From: Candidimonas sp. SYP-B2681
GTDB taxonomy: Bacteria > Pseudomonadota > Gammaproteobacteria > Burkholderiales > Burkholderiaceae_B
Assembly: GCF_003971065.1 (NCBI RefSeq)
Contig: NZ_RYDV01000001.1
Span: 895,593-959,592 of the forward strand
Reading direction: 5' to 3'
Length of the DNA: 64,000 nucleotides
In this document: positions 40,086 to 49,290 of the stretch, in pieces
Numbering within the stretch: the stretch's first letter is position 1
Layout of the letters: every line of letters begins with the position of its first letter
Program-made: the position numbers and the translations under genes
The notes under the pieces: generated by a model
The model's database searches: none
Seen by the model: only the letters and a program-made list of their open reading frames with translations
Told to the model about the DNA's origin: nothing

Positions 40086-40745
40086 ATGAGGTTTTTTACT
40101 AACGACCGAGCAGCAGAAATGGCAGGGTTGAATGCCGACTTTCATCGTCGTGATCTCTTCGAGGCAATTGCACGCCCCTGGAAGCTTTCGGTACAGATAG
40201 AGCCCTATGCCGATGCCCATACCTACCGCTACAACCCCTTTGATCTAAAATCTTTGCCCGACGCGGACTCCGCTCATTCCCGTTGGCACCGGGACGATTA
40301 ACTGTAATCCAGAGGACATCTTCGCCCAGATCGAGCAAGCGGGCTTTTCCCCCGAGGAATACCGTACCAGGTATCGGGCTGGCCCCAGGCAAAATGTTGC
40401 TCGGCCGTGCCTTTGCCTGTAACGACGCGTAGCGCAATCGTATCGGCTATTGCCGGTCAATAGGCCTAAAGTTTCTGTCAATACCCATATATTCAGCGGC
40501 CCGATGGCATACGACTATAGTGGCAATGCTCCAACCTATGTTTCTAATAGCCACTCGCGACCCTATGCCGTAAACACCGGGGCTGCCGAAGAAGGCCGAG
40601 AAGCCGATGGCGAAATGGTAAGAAGCACCTACACGCTTCATGCCCAAAATGACGACTTTAGCCAGCCTGGAAGGCTGGTACGTAAGGCGTGGAAAGATGC
40701 ACAGTGTGATCAATTCGTAGATCAGGTCCCGCGACGTCTATTGGG
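40086..40745 (+). pseudogene. Catalase pseudogene (C-terminal third, frameshifted)
   Basis: Translation in shifting frames recovers a catalase C-terminus: [29 protein letters not shown], then another frame [16 protein letters not shown], then [19 protein letters not shown] with an internal TAG at about 40420, then PVNRPKVSVNTHIFSG and GEMVRSTYTLHAQNDDFSQPG. At least two frameshifts, a nonsense codon and small deletions are present, and the heme-binding N-terminal two-thirds is absent. It cannot encode an active catalase. Confidence 0.85.
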
Positions 40746-40747
40746 AA

Positions 40748-41065
40748 GTGTTCTTTCTGGCGGCGGCAGCACTCGTCGTGTTCGCGACCCGCAAAAAATT
40801 TGGTTATACCGTAGGATCCTTCGCTGGGCTGATGATTGCGTTCGTGGTTTGCCTTCTGATGTTCCTGACTATCGACTTTGGGCCTCAACCCTTTGCGCCA
40901 CTGGCACCCATCGTTAGACCGGTTGAAGGCGTTAACCTTCTCCACTTGAGCGACAACGTTAAAGAGCGAGTAATTGCGGTGATGTACTGCAATGAAGAAA
41001 AACTCACCTCGGTGGAATTGCAGTCAATGTGTGCAAAAAGCACTAAATCCACAAGCACTACGGAG
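40748..41065 (+). CDS. Hypothetical membrane-protein fragment
   Basis: The frame begins with a GTG at 40748 directly after the catalase debris. It encodes two hydrophobic segments (about residues 2-14 and 24-43) and then a hydrophilic part with two cysteines. It runs without a stop into the malic-enzyme fragment, so the present junction is probably an accidental fusion of two remnants. Not recognised; likely not a functional gene in this form. Confidence 0.3.
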
Positions 41066-41569
41066 GAAGATGACCGCTTCAACGACGCCTGGAACGCTTA
41101 TTACAAGCTTAAGGGCCCCGACGGCGTCACTCCCGACATTGCCAAGGAAATGGTTCGCAAACACAACTCACTGATCGCTGCTGTTTTGCTTCAATGCGGC
41201 GATGCTCTGCGGTGCTGCAAGCCGTTTCGATAATCAGCTTGATTACGTACAGGAAGTAATAGGCGTGAAGCCCCGCTTCGGTACCTATGCCGCCATGAAC
41301 GTCTTGACGCTCCCCACTCAGACCCTGTTTATTTGCGATACCCACGTAAACGGGAATCCTACAGCCGAGCAAATCGCCGACATGACCATTCAAGCTGCCG
41401 ACGAGATTCTGCGTTTCGGGGTGACTACCAAGGTCGCTTCGTTGTCGCACTCCCATTTCGGCTGCCGTCCTACCGAATCGGCACGCAAAATGGCCGAAGC
41501 CCGCCGCCTTATTGGTGAGCGCGCGCCTGAACCGGAAGTCGATGGCGAAATGCACGCCGCAGGATGAAG
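41065..41569 (+). pseudogene. NADP-malic enzyme C-terminal (phosphotransacetylase-like domain) fragment
   Basis: The frame from about 41065 reads RFNDAWNAYYKLKGPDGVTP and MVRKHNSLIAAVLLQ, then a frameshift near 41200, then AMLCGAASRFDNQLDYV, FGTYAAMNVLTLPTQTLFICD, NPTAEQIADMTIQAADEILRF and a stop. These match the phosphotransacetylase-like C-terminal domain of MaeB-type malic enzymes. The catalytic malic-enzyme part is missing, so this is a decayed fragment. Confidence 0.8.
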
Positions 41570-41576
41570 CACAACA

Positions 41577-42224
41577 CTAGCGCTCGGCTGGGAAACGCAG
41601 TATCGCCCCAGTTAGAGACTGCAACTCTTTATCGGACATATCCACCAGCTTTTCGATAACCTGCATGCCTTGAGGTGTGAACTCAATGACCGCCAGATCA
41701 GTATAAACGCGATGTACAACGCCTAACCCCGTAACAGGCAGAGTGCATTTCTCGACGATCTTGGGCGTACCATCTTTGGAATTGTGCTCCATCAAGATAA
41801 ATACCTTCTTGGCGCCCACCGCCAGATCCATTGCGCCGCCCACCGCCGGTGGTTCGCCCGCCCTACCCAGCGACCAGTTAGCCAGGTCACCAGCTGAGGA
41901 CACCTGCATGCCGCCCATGATGCATAAATCCAGATGGCCGCCACGCATAATCGCGAAGGAATCCACATGATGGAAAAAAGATCCGCCCATTAAGAGCGTG
42001 ACCGGCTTCTTGCCCGCGTTTATCAGTTCGGGATCAATCTCGCCTTCTTGGGCGGACGGACCCATGCCCAGAATGCCGTTCTCGCTGTGCAGCAAGATTT
42101 CGTCTGCCGGATCCAAATAATTCGCCACCAGTTCCGGCATGCCAATGCCTATGTTTACGTAGCTACCTGGTGCGATATCTTGAGCCAAGCGCTTGGCCAT
42201 TTCATTGCGTGTCAGTCTCTGCAT
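41577..42224 (-). CDS. 3-oxoacid CoA-transferase subunit B
   Basis: 215 residues. The catalytic glutamate is Glu48 in LLHSENGILGMGP, followed by GGSFFHHVDSFAIMRGGHLD and PAVGGAMDLA. The order of motifs resembles both ScoB and PcaJ (3-oxoadipate CoA-transferase). Transfers CoA between succinyl-CoA and a 3-oxoacid via a glutamyl-CoA thioester. It follows the A subunit by 9 bp. Symbol withheld because the substrate is not evident and no other pca gene is nearby. Confidence 0.93.
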   Translation of the reverse strand: MQRLTRNEMAKRLAQDIAPGSYVNIGIGMPELVANYLDPADEILLHSENGILGMGPSAQEGEIDPELINAGKKPVTLLMGGSFFHHVDSFAIMRGGHLDLCIMGGMQVSSAGDLANWSLGRAGEPPAVGGAMDLAVGAKKVFILMEHNSKDGTPKIVEKCTLPVTGLGVVHRVYTDLAVIEFTPQGMQVIEKLVDMSDKELQSLTGAILRFPAER

Positions 42225-42233
42225 AGTGTGCTC

Positions 42234-42914
42234 TCAACTTGAAATCTGCGGATTGGGCACTTCGATGACACGATCGACGAAGATGCCCGGCGTCACGATG
42301 GCCTCGGGGTCAAGATCGCCCAGTTCAACCCTTTGCTTAACTTGGACGATAGTGGTCTTGGCTGCCATGCACATAACCGGACCGAAGTTACGCGCCGCCT
42401 TGCGGTAGACCAAATTCCCCCAGCGGTCGGCTTTCTGGGCCAGCACCAGAGCAAAATCGCCGCGTATGGGCGATTCAAATACATAAAACTGACCGTCGAT
42501 TTCACGAACTTCTTTACCCTTGGCCAGATCGGTGCCATAGCTGGTACGAGTGAAGAAGCCGCCGATACCAGCCCCCGCCGCGTGCAACCGCTCTGCAATT
42601 GTCCCCTGCGGAACACATTCCAGCTCAATCCTACCTTCTTTGTACATTTGATTGAAAATATGGGAATTGCTGGCCTTAGGAAAAGAGCAAATCATTTTAC
42701 GCACCCTGCCCGCTTTTATCAGCGCGGCCAGCCCTACTTCAAAATTACCCGCATTGTTATTGACCACCGTCAGGTCGCTGGCCCCCTGATCTATCAGGGC
42801 ATGGAGCAATTCCGTCGGATGCCCAGCCCCGCCAAAACCTCCAACCAATATGGTGGCACCGTCGAACACGCCGGCAACGGCCTCGTGCACACTTTCAACG
42901 AACTTGTTTACCAT
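42234..42914 (-). CDS. 3-oxoacid CoA-transferase subunit A
   Basis: 226 residues. VGGFGGAGHPTELLHALIDQG near the N-terminus, then VVNNNAGN, ECVPQGTIAERL, FFTRTSYGTDLAKGKE and KAARNFGPVMCMAA are typical of the ScoA/PcaI alpha subunit. Forms a heterodimer with the subunit encoded just downstream. It follows the SDR gene by 54 bp, suggesting one leftward transcription unit. Confidence 0.93.
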   Translation of the reverse strand: MVNKFVESVHEAVAGVFDGATILVGGFGGAGHPTELLHALIDQGASDLTVVNNNAGNFEVGLAALIKAGRVRKMICSFPKASNSHIFNQMYKEGRIELECVPQGTIAERLHAAGAGIGGFFTRTSYGTDLAKGKEVREIDGQFYVFESPIRGDFALVLAQKADRWGNLVYRKAARNFGPVMCMAAKTTIVQVKQRVELGDLDPEAIVTPGIFVDRVIEVPNPQISS

Positions 42915-42968
42915 TGCTTGCCCTTTGCTCCTACTATTTAGATTGCCAGCCGTCCTCGCGAAGACGAC

Positions 42969-43739
42969 TTAAGCGCTTGCCCCGCCATCGATCACGATAG
43001 CTTGGCCGGTAATATGGCGGGAAGCCTCTGAGGCCAGGAAAACTGCGGTACCTTTAAGGTCGTCTGGGCCTCCGATGCGTCCCAGGGGAATGCGGTTTAT
43101 GAGGCCTTCCCCCAACTGTTCGATCAGGCCGTCAGCCAGTTTCGATGAAAAAAATCCCGGGCAGATCGCATTGACATTTATGTTGTACTTACCCCATTCG
43201 CATGCCAACGTGCGGGTGAAATTCACTGCCGCCGCCTTGGAAGTGTTGTACGCAATAGTCGTAACGCCCTTAGCCGTGCCGCGCAGGCCCGCCGCCGAAG
43301 CCACATTGATAATCTTGCCGCGTTGCTGCGGGATCATTGTGCGTCGGCCCACTTCGCGGCAAAGATAAAACAATGCATTGATATTTACATCCATGACCTT
43401 GTGCCAAGCTGCGTCGGGATAGTCTTCTGCCGGAGCGCCCCACGTCGCGCCCGCATTATTGACCAAAATATCGATGGTTCCATAGTGATCCAGAACTTGT
43501 CCAACCATTGCAGGAATGGTATCGAACTGCGCTAGGTTGTTAGTGATAGCGATAACTTCAACGCCCTGTTTTTCCAGATAGGAGCGGGCCTGTTCGAGTT
43601 CGTCGGTCTTACGTGCCGTGATCGCCAACCTACAGCCCATTTCGCCGAGCGCCTCGGCAATCTGCAACCCAAGCCCACGCGAACCACCCGTAATCAGCGC
43701 CACCTGATTATCTAGCTTGAGCAATTCTTTCACACCCAT
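42969..43739 (-). CDS. SDR family oxidoreductase (classical)
   Basis: 256 residues from the ATG at 43739, preceded by an AAGAAG ribosome-binding site; an ATG seven codons upstream is also possible. Classical SDR motifs: TGGSRGLG, NNAG and the active-site Tyr in AYNTSKAAA (Y-x-x-x-K), plus ITGQAIVIDGG at the C-terminus. Probably an NAD(P)-dependent dehydrogenase of a hydroxy-acid or hydroxyacyl-CoA acting before the CoA-transferase (inference). Confidence 0.92.
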   Translation of the reverse strand: MGVKELLKLDNQVALITGGSRGLGLQIAEALGEMGCRLAITARKTDELEQARSYLEKQGVEVIAITNNLAQFDTIPAMVGQVLDHYGTIDILVNNAGATWGAPAEDYPDAAWHKVMDVNINALFYLCREVGRRTMIPQQRGKIINVASAAGLRGTAKGVTTIAYNTSKAAAVNFTRTLACEWGKYNINVNAICPGFFSSKLADGLIEQLGEGLINRIPLGRIGGPDDLKGTAVFLASEASRHITGQAIVIDGGASA

Positions 43740-43930
43740 ATCGTCTTCTTGTCTCGCCATTTCATGAGGTTGGATAGCTCAGGCCACTTCGAACAAGCCT
43801 CATGCTCGAGGATTGCGAGGCGCTCCTGCATGGCGGCCTGGGCCAGATTGGTGCGGCCAATGGCCGACGTTGCAATAGGATGCGCGACCCGACCTCCACT
43901 CTCAACATGAGGGCCGCCATGCTTCGGCTA
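43731..43930 (-). pseudogene. Possible gene remnant between Bug gene and SDR gene
   Basis: After the Bug-protein stop the same frame, past one further stop, stays open for about 60 codons with protein-like content (GGRVAHPIATSAIGRTNLAQ, then an LAILEHEACSKWPELSNL stretch). It ends at a TGA that overlaps the SDR start. There is no suitable start codon or ribosome-binding site except a late ATG. It looks like the C-terminal end of a deleted gene. Not identified. Confidence 0.3.
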
Positions 43931-43948
43931 TTCTTCGTTAAGGGCCGT

Positions 43949-44905
43949 TTACTCATTCAGACCGAGGCTTTCGATAATGTCCTTTTCCGCCTTAAAGGTG
44001 GTTTCTGCGAATTTCGTATAGACCTTATTGTCCATGTAGAAAGTGCGGACACCATAATTCTGCAAAACCTGCTGGAAAGCGGGCTCGTCCATGGCGGACT
44101 TCACCGCCCTATCGAGGACATTGACGATATCTGTCGGCATACCCTTCGGACCTGCCAGCCCCAGTGGAGAGGGCACCTCTACATTGAAACCAGCCTCTTT
44201 CATCGTTGGCATTTCCGAGAAAGCATCGGGCCGAACATCGGCGGCAGTGGCAAGCACGCGGACCTTCCCGGACCGCATAAAGGGAAGTACGCTGTTGGTA
44301 ACGACAGCGACATGGGTGTGTCCCCCAAGCAGTGCTGCTATGGCTTCGCTATCGCCTTTATACGGGATATGAACGAACTTTATGCTCTGTTCTTTGCCAA
44401 GCTTAGCTAGCACAACCTGGTTCCCCGTAAAGCGACCCGGCGTGCCATATGTGATCGCACCAGGATTCTTTTTGGCAAACGCAACCAGCTCGTTTATGGT
44501 CTTGAAAGGCGAGTCGGCAGCCACCGTTACCATAAAATCGTAGGTCAGGAACGAAGCGATATAACTGAGGTCGCGGATGGGGTCGTAGCGTGTCTGTTGC
44601 AGGTAGGGCTGGCGAAAAATGCCGACTGGCGCCATCGTAAGCCGATAACCGTCTGGCTTAGAATTCATCATTTCGATAACGCCCATGGAGCCGGCTGCCC
44701 CAGGCTTATTTTCAATCACCACAGGTTGCTTCAACTGGCGCGCTAAGCTTTCGCCTAACGCTCGCCCGACAATGTCTGTGGTTCCGCCAGGGCCATAGGG
44801 CACTATTATCGTAATCGGTTTATCGGGGTAAGCCGCCTGTACAGTAGCAACAGTCGTTACGCCTGTGAGTAAACCCGCAAGCACTATCATCTTGAATCGC
44901 TTCAT
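43949..44905 (-). CDS. Bug (TctC-type) family tripartite tricarboxylate transporter substrate-binding protein
   Basis: 318 residues from the ATG at 44905, which follows a GGGAGA ribosome-binding site. Signal peptide at residues 1-24 (MKRFKMIVLAGLLTG...VQA), then AYPDKPITIIVPYGPGGTTD, the Bug family opening, and IENKPGAAG. Periplasmic binding protein for a carboxylate. No TctA/TctB membrane genes adjoin it. It heads the leftward SDR/CoA-transferase cluster, so its ligand may be the substrate of that pathway (inference). Confidence 0.93.
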   Translation of the reverse strand: MKRFKMIVLAGLLTGVTTVATVQAAYPDKPITIIVPYGPGGTTDIVGRALGESLARQLKQPVVIENKPGAAGSMGVIEMMNSKPDGYRLTMAPVGIFRQPYLQQTRYDPIRDLSYIASFLTYDFMVTVAADSPFKTINELVAFAKKNPGAITYGTPGRFTGNQVVLAKLGKEQSIKFVHIPYKGDSEAIAALLGGHTHVAVVTNSVLPFMRSGKVRVLATAADVRPDAFSEMPTMKEAGFNVEVPSPLGLAGPKGMPTDIVNVLDRAVKSAMDEPAFQQVLQNYGVRTFYMDNKVYTKFAETTFKAEKDIIESLGLNE

Positions 44906-45579
44906 TATTGTCTCCCCTTTTTTTATGGCTGAGGTTTCAGCGCCTTGCTGAGGTCGCTCTATTCGAACGGCGGCCAAGCTGCATTGCCCTTTCTAGATAT
45001 CATTTCGATTCTGTGTGACAGAACTCTATGTCCTATCTGGGGTGGAATCAATGAGGACTAATGCTAGGTGTCTACTTTGATTCCGGTATATCCCACTGAT
45101 AGTCTAAAGTCATGCACTGCGGTACTCGAACGTGAGAATTTTCTCCCGTCGCTCGAAGTAATCGTTAACGATGTTCCGCGCGTTTTTTCAATGACTCCAA
45201 CATTCACTGGTTTTCGTTAAGGATTACAGATATTTAACCCCCCGCTCCAGCCAGCCAGTCACATTCATGTCGCCCTTTTGTGTGCGTTCAAGAGCGTTGT
45301 AAGAGGCTTTACGCTCCGGATGGATCTGCGCAGAGAAACTGTAGAATCGCTGCTGGCTTCCGTCAGTACGAGCCTACAGCAGGCCAATGGTGTGCTATAT
45401 CAAGAAGTAGACAATAGTCGCGAGCACAAACGTCACGACCATGCGGTCCAGGCGGATTATAGTGGTGAGCTGAACATCTACACGGATCCCTAAAACGATG
45501 TCGAAATCTGGGTAGAGTTTGACTTGAAATCTGAGTCCCGCAAGTGGGTTGATGTTGTTCTTATGAGGTTAGAGACCTC
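44906..45579. other. Intergenic region with decayed DNA
   Basis: About 670 bp between the Bug gene and a LysR gene, both on the minus strand. It includes the Fic-like remnant annotated separately. A short open frame at 45278-45493 (+) is an antisense shadow of that remnant. Nothing else recognisable. Confidence 0.5.
45224..45373 (-). pseudogene. Fic-family protein remnant
   Basis: A minus-strand frame bounded by stops reads ARTDGSQQRFYSFSAQ, then HPERKASYNALERTQKG and a WLE motif. This matches a conserved stretch of Fic-domain proteins (QRFYSMSAQI...ERTQKG...WLEWFL) that lies just after the catalytic HPFxDGNGR loop. The catalytic motif itself is absent and an in-frame TAG precedes the fragment, so only about 45 residues of a dead gene survive. 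Confidence 0.6.
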
Positions 45580-46491
45580 TCAAGCCCTGGCAGAAACCGA
45601 CTCTCCCACTCCACTTCGCAACGTATCCAGAAAGCTGCTCGCAGCTGCTGACAGCGAACGCCCGCTACGCGTCAGAATCCCAATCTCCCTGTAGACCACC
45701 GGCCGTCCCAGCTTCAGCACGGCGAGGTCCGTAGCATCGATCAAGCGCAGCGCCAGGCGGGGGATGGGCGCCACGCCCAAGCCGGCCGCCACCATCGCCC
45801 CCACCACCGAGATATTCGTCGCCTCGTACTTGGGAATGAGCGCCCGGCCGACCTCGGCAAGGACCCTGTCCACCATCGGGCGGATGCTGCTGGCCGGCCC
45901 GCTGGCCACGATAGGGCGTGTCGCCAGCACGCTCCAGTCGACCTGGCGCCGCTTGGCCAGGGGATCCTTGCGGCTGCAGATCAGTACAAAGTCGTCGCGC
46001 GTAAACGGCTCGAATGTCACTTGGCCGGGCACGGCTGGCGCTACCGACATACCGAAGTCTGCCCGCCCGTCGACGACCATATCCTTGACGAACTCATTGG
46101 ATATGGGCACCAATGAAATTGTCACCCGCGGATGGGACTGCTCGAACCTGAACATGGTCGCCGGCAACAGCGCCGCGGCCGATGGCAAGCAGGCGATCGT
46201 GATCTGGCCTTTGCGTCCGGCCACGAATTCGGACAGGTCGCTTAACGAGTCGTGGAATTCCGCAACGATGCGGCGCGCGATAGGCAACAGTTCTTCGCCG
46301 GAGCGCGTCAACTCGACACGGCGGGTATTGCGATCGAACAGGCGAGCCCCCAGCTTTTCCTCGGCGGACTGAATGATCCGGCTTAGCGCCGACTGCGACA
46401 CATGGAAGGATTCAGCCGCCCGGCGGAAATTACAGGTTTGCGCCACCAGCAGGAACGCTTCCAGTTCATGGACGGTTAGTGTCGAACGCAT
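45580..46491 (-). CDS. LysR family transcriptional regulator of the AtuA-like cassette
   Basis: 303 residues from the ATG at 46491 (a GTG lies one codon earlier). N-terminal helix-turn-helix NFRRAAESFHVSQSALSRIIQSAEEKLG, then a LysR effector domain. Divergent from the Bug gene at 46649 across about 157 bp, so it probably controls that operon. Its G/C-ending codon preference is visibly stronger than in flanking genes, shared with the next three genes. Confidence 0.92.
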   Translation of the reverse strand: MRSTLTVHELEAFLLVAQTCNFRRAAESFHVSQSALSRIIQSAEEKLGARLFDRNTRRVELTRSGEELLPIARRIVAEFHDSLSDLSEFVAGRKGQITIACLPSAAALLPATMFRFEQSHPRVTISLVPISNEFVKDMVVDGRADFGMSVAPAVPGQVTFEPFTRDDFVLICSRKDPLAKRRQVDWSVLATRPIVASGPASSIRPMVDRVLAEVGRALIPKYEATNISVVGAMVAAGLGVAPIPRLALRLIDATDLAVLKLGRPVVYREIGILTRSGRSLSAAASSFLDTLRSGVGESVSARA

Positions 46492-46648
46492 CACGGCTCC
46501 GGTTTATTGATGATTAATAAGCATCAAATCAATACTATAAATTCACTTCTCATATCAGTGTGCCTTTTCTACACTGTCTCCACAAGTATCGCGGAGGCGG
46601 CCTCGTTTAAATGGCGCATCAACCGCTACCCATCAACAAGGAGACATC

Positions 46649-47608
46649 ATGAGACCGTTATTCTATTTGTGTGCAGCGATAGCCTTCGCTCTGGCCCAGC
46701 CTGCCATGGCCCAGCCATACCCGTCGAAACCCATCAGGATGATTGTTCCTTTCGGCGCCGGCAGCGGCACCGACCAGGTCGCGCGTGCGCTGGCACAGGC
46801 AATAGGGAAAGCGGATAACGTAACGGTGGTGGTCGACAATCGGCCGGGCGGCAATGGTTTCATCGCCGCGCAAGCCGTGTCCAATGCCGAGCCGGACGGC
46901 TACACCATGCTGCTGACCACCAATAGCACCCACGCGGCGGCCGAGCACTTATACAAGAACCTGCCTTACGATCCGGTCAAGGATTTCACGCCGGTCGCTC
47001 TGCTGCGCAAGGGTTATCTGGTCATGGTCACCCAGCCCGACTTTCCCGCTGCTACGGTGGCCGAGTTCACCGCCCGGGCAAAGCGCGATCCGGGCGTGCT
47101 TAATTTCGGCAGCGGCAGTTCCTCGTCGCGCGTATCGGCCGAGCTGTATAAACAGCTTTCAGGAGTGGACATTGTCCACGTTCCGTACAAAAGCAACCCG
47201 AACGCGCTCACCGACCTGATGGGCGGCCAGATTCAGGTCATGTTCGTTGACACCTCATCCGCGGTAAGCCTGGTGAAGAATGGCAAGCTGCGCGGCCTGG
47301 CGGTCAGCAGCACTAAGCGACTGGATATCCTGCCCATGCTGCCCACCATGGAAGAGGCCGGCCTCAAGGGCTACGAGATGTCTTACTGGACCGCCGCCTA
47401 CCTGCCGCGCAACACCTCGCCGCACATCGCGACACGGCTGGGCGAGCTGCTAAAGCAGGCCATGAACTCGCCCGAGTTGAAGCAACTGATGGAGAAGACC
47501 GGCACCGAAGTGGCGTTCGGCGACGGCGAAATGCTTAAGCAGTTCCAGGCCTCGGAAACCGAAAAATGGGCCAGGATCATCAAGGCCGCAGGAATTCAAC
47601 CGGAGTAA
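46649..47608 (+). CDS. Bug (TctC-type) substrate-binding protein
   Basis: 319 residues. Signal peptide at residues 1-21 (MRPLFYLCAAIAFALAQPAMA), then QPYPSKPIRMIVPFGAGSGTD and VDNRPGGNG. GGAGA-type ribosome-binding site (AAGGAGAC) before the ATG. It ends 4 bp before the AtuA-like gene and so is co-expressed with it. A periplasmic ligand-binding protein; the ligand is unknown. Confidence 0.93.
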   Translation: MRPLFYLCAAIAFALAQPAMAQPYPSKPIRMIVPFGAGSGTDQVARALAQAIGKADNVTVVVDNRPGGNGFIAAQAVSNAEPDGYTMLLTTNSTHAAAEHLYKNLPYDPVKDFTPVALLRKGYLVMVTQPDFPAATVAEFTARAKRDPGVLNFGSGSSSSRVSAELYKQLSGVDIVHVPYKSNPNALTDLMGGQIQVMFVDTSSAVSLVKNGKLRGLAVSSTKRLDILPMLPTMEEAGLKGYEMSYWTAAYLPRNTSPHIATRLGELLKQAMNSPELKQLMEKTGTEVAFGDGEMLKQFQASETEKWARIIKAAGIQPE

Positions 47609-47612
47609 CTGC

Positions 47613-48962
47613 ATGACCAAGAACCGCATCCGCATCGGTGCCGGCTCGGGATTTTCCGACGACCGCTTCGAGCCCGCGCTGGAGCTTGCCCGCCATGGCA
47701 ACATCGATTACCTGGTGTTCGAATGCCTGGCCGAGCGCACCATTGCCCGCGAAACACTAACGCGCCTGAGAGATCCCCAGGCGGGCTACACCCCGTATCT
47801 CGTCGAACGCATGCGCATGGTGTTGCCCGAATGCATGCAGCGCGGCATTCGAATAGTCACCAATATGGGCGCCGCCAATCCTGTCCAGGCTGCACGCGTG
47901 GTTCGCCAAGAAGCTCTGACGCTTGACCTGAAGGCGCCCCGCGTTGCCGCAATCGTCGGCGATGACGTCACCGAAGTTATCCGCGCCAATCCGCAACTGC
48001 CGCTGCTGGAAAGCGGCGAACCGGTGGAATCGTTGCTGCCGCGCTTGGCCGCCGCCAATGCCTACCTGGGCGCGGATATCGTCAGCGAGGCACTCAAGCG
48101 GGATGCGCAGATTGTAGTGACCGGCCGCGTCGCCGATCCTTCGCTATTCCTGGCCTGCATGCTGCACGGGCTGGGCTGGTCTTACGACGATTATGCACGG
48201 CTGGCATCTGGCACCTTCACTGGCCATCTGCTGGAGTGCGCCGCCCAATTGACCGGCGGATGCTTTGCCGACCTGCCCCGAAAACTCGTGCCGGACATGG
48301 CCCGGATCGGGTTCCCGTTTGCCGATGTCGGGGTCGACGGCGATGTCCGGTTCGGCAAAGTGGACGGATCCGGCGGCCGCCTGGACGTGGCCACCTGCAC
48401 GGAACAGGCTTTGTACGAAATGCACGATCCCAGCAGCTACATCACGCCCGATTGCGTGCTGGACATTACCCAGGCCGAGTTCCGCCAGGTCGCTGACAAC
48501 CGCGTGGAAATGCTTGGCGCCCAGGCTCGCCCACGCACACCCAGCTACAAAGTGGTGGTCGGCTACCACGACGGTTGGATAGGCGAAGGCGAAGTCGGCT
48601 ACGCCGGGCCCAACGCGCTGGCCCGCGCCCGCATGTCGGAACAGATCGTGCGTGAACGGCTGGCGCTGCGCGGCTTCACTTACCCCGAAATTCGGGTCGA
48701 CTACATCGGGGTATCCAGTCTGCATGGCGATCTGCCGGGCCGGCCCGAACCTTACGAAGTCCGGCTGCGGGTCGCCGCCCGAAGCACCGACCGCAAGGCG
48801 GCCGAGGCAGTGGGCTTCGAAGTACGCACGTTAAATGTCAACGGACCGGCCGGTGGCGGAGGCGGCACCAACACGGTGCGTCAGGTGATAGGCGTGAAAT
48901 CCTTGCTGCTGCCACGCGAGCATGTCCGCCCGGAAATCGTCATGGAAGGAGAGGCAGCATGA
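47613..48962 (+). CDS. Acyclic terpene utilization AtuA-like protein (DUF1446)
   Basis: 449 residues. IRIGAGSGFSDDRFEPALELA at the start, then YLVFECLAERTIA, TNMGAANP, IVVTGRVADPSLFLACM and the glycine-rich NGPAGGGGGTN at the C-terminus are features of the AtuA family. AtuA is needed for citronellol/geraniol catabolism in Pseudomonas, but its reaction is not established and many relatives sit in unrelated clusters. Overlaps the next gene by 4 bp (ATGA). Confidence 0.9.
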   Translation: MTKNRIRIGAGSGFSDDRFEPALELARHGNIDYLVFECLAERTIARETLTRLRDPQAGYTPYLVERMRMVLPECMQRGIRIVTNMGAANPVQAARVVRQEALTLDLKAPRVAAIVGDDVTEVIRANPQLPLLESGEPVESLLPRLAAANAYLGADIVSEALKRDAQIVVTGRVADPSLFLACMLHGLGWSYDDYARLASGTFTGHLLECAAQLTGGCFADLPRKLVPDMARIGFPFADVGVDGDVRFGKVDGSGGRLDVATCTEQALYEMHDPSSYITPDCVLDITQAEFRQVADNRVEMLGAQARPRTPSYKVVVGYHDGWIGEGEVGYAGPNALARARMSEQIVRERLALRGFTYPEIRVDYIGVSSLHGDLPGRPEPYEVRLRVAARSTDRKAAEAVGFEVRTLNVNGPAGGGGGTNTVRQVIGVKSLLLPREHVRPEIVMEGEAA

Positions 48963-49267
48963 CCAAAGTTTACGAACTGGGGCACTCGCGTGCCGGCGAC
49001 AAAGGCAATACATCGAATGTCTCGGTCATCGCCTACGATTCCGCAGCCTGGGACGTGCTGCACCGCGAACTGACCGTAGAACGGGTCATGCAGGCCTACG
49101 CGCATATAGCCCGCGGACCAGTAACACGCTACGAGCTTCCCAAGCTGCGCGCACTTAACTTCGTGATCGAGAACGCTTTGGGCGGCGGAGTCACGATCTC
49201 GCTTGCCCTGGATGCGCATGGCAAGACGCTGTCGTACGTCATGCAAGACATCGACTTGCCGGGCTAG
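48959..49267 (+). CDS. AtuA-associated small protein
   Basis: 102 residues. The opening VYELGHSRAGDKGNTSNVSV is a conserved signature of the small domain that is either fused to the C-terminus of AtuA-family proteins or encoded separately downstream, as here. Overlaps the AtuA-like gene by 4 bp, which implies coupled translation and a likely complex. Function unknown. Confidence 0.88.
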   Translation: MTKVYELGHSRAGDKGNTSNVSVIAYDSAAWDVLHRELTVERVMQAYAHIARGPVTRYELPKLRALNFVIENALGGGVTISLALDAHGKTLSYVMQDIDLPG

Positions 49268-49290
49268 GAGCCACTTTCAACAACCTTGTA

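Noticed and set aside
41577..42914. Protocatechuate (pca) pathway assignment for the CoA-transferase
   Set aside because: The subunits resemble PcaI/PcaJ, but no pcaB, pcaC, pcaD or pcaF gene is near; the partners are an SDR and a Bug protein.
45278..45493. 71-codon open frame on the plus strand
   Set aside because: The opposite strand carries the Fic-like remnant, which explains the region better.
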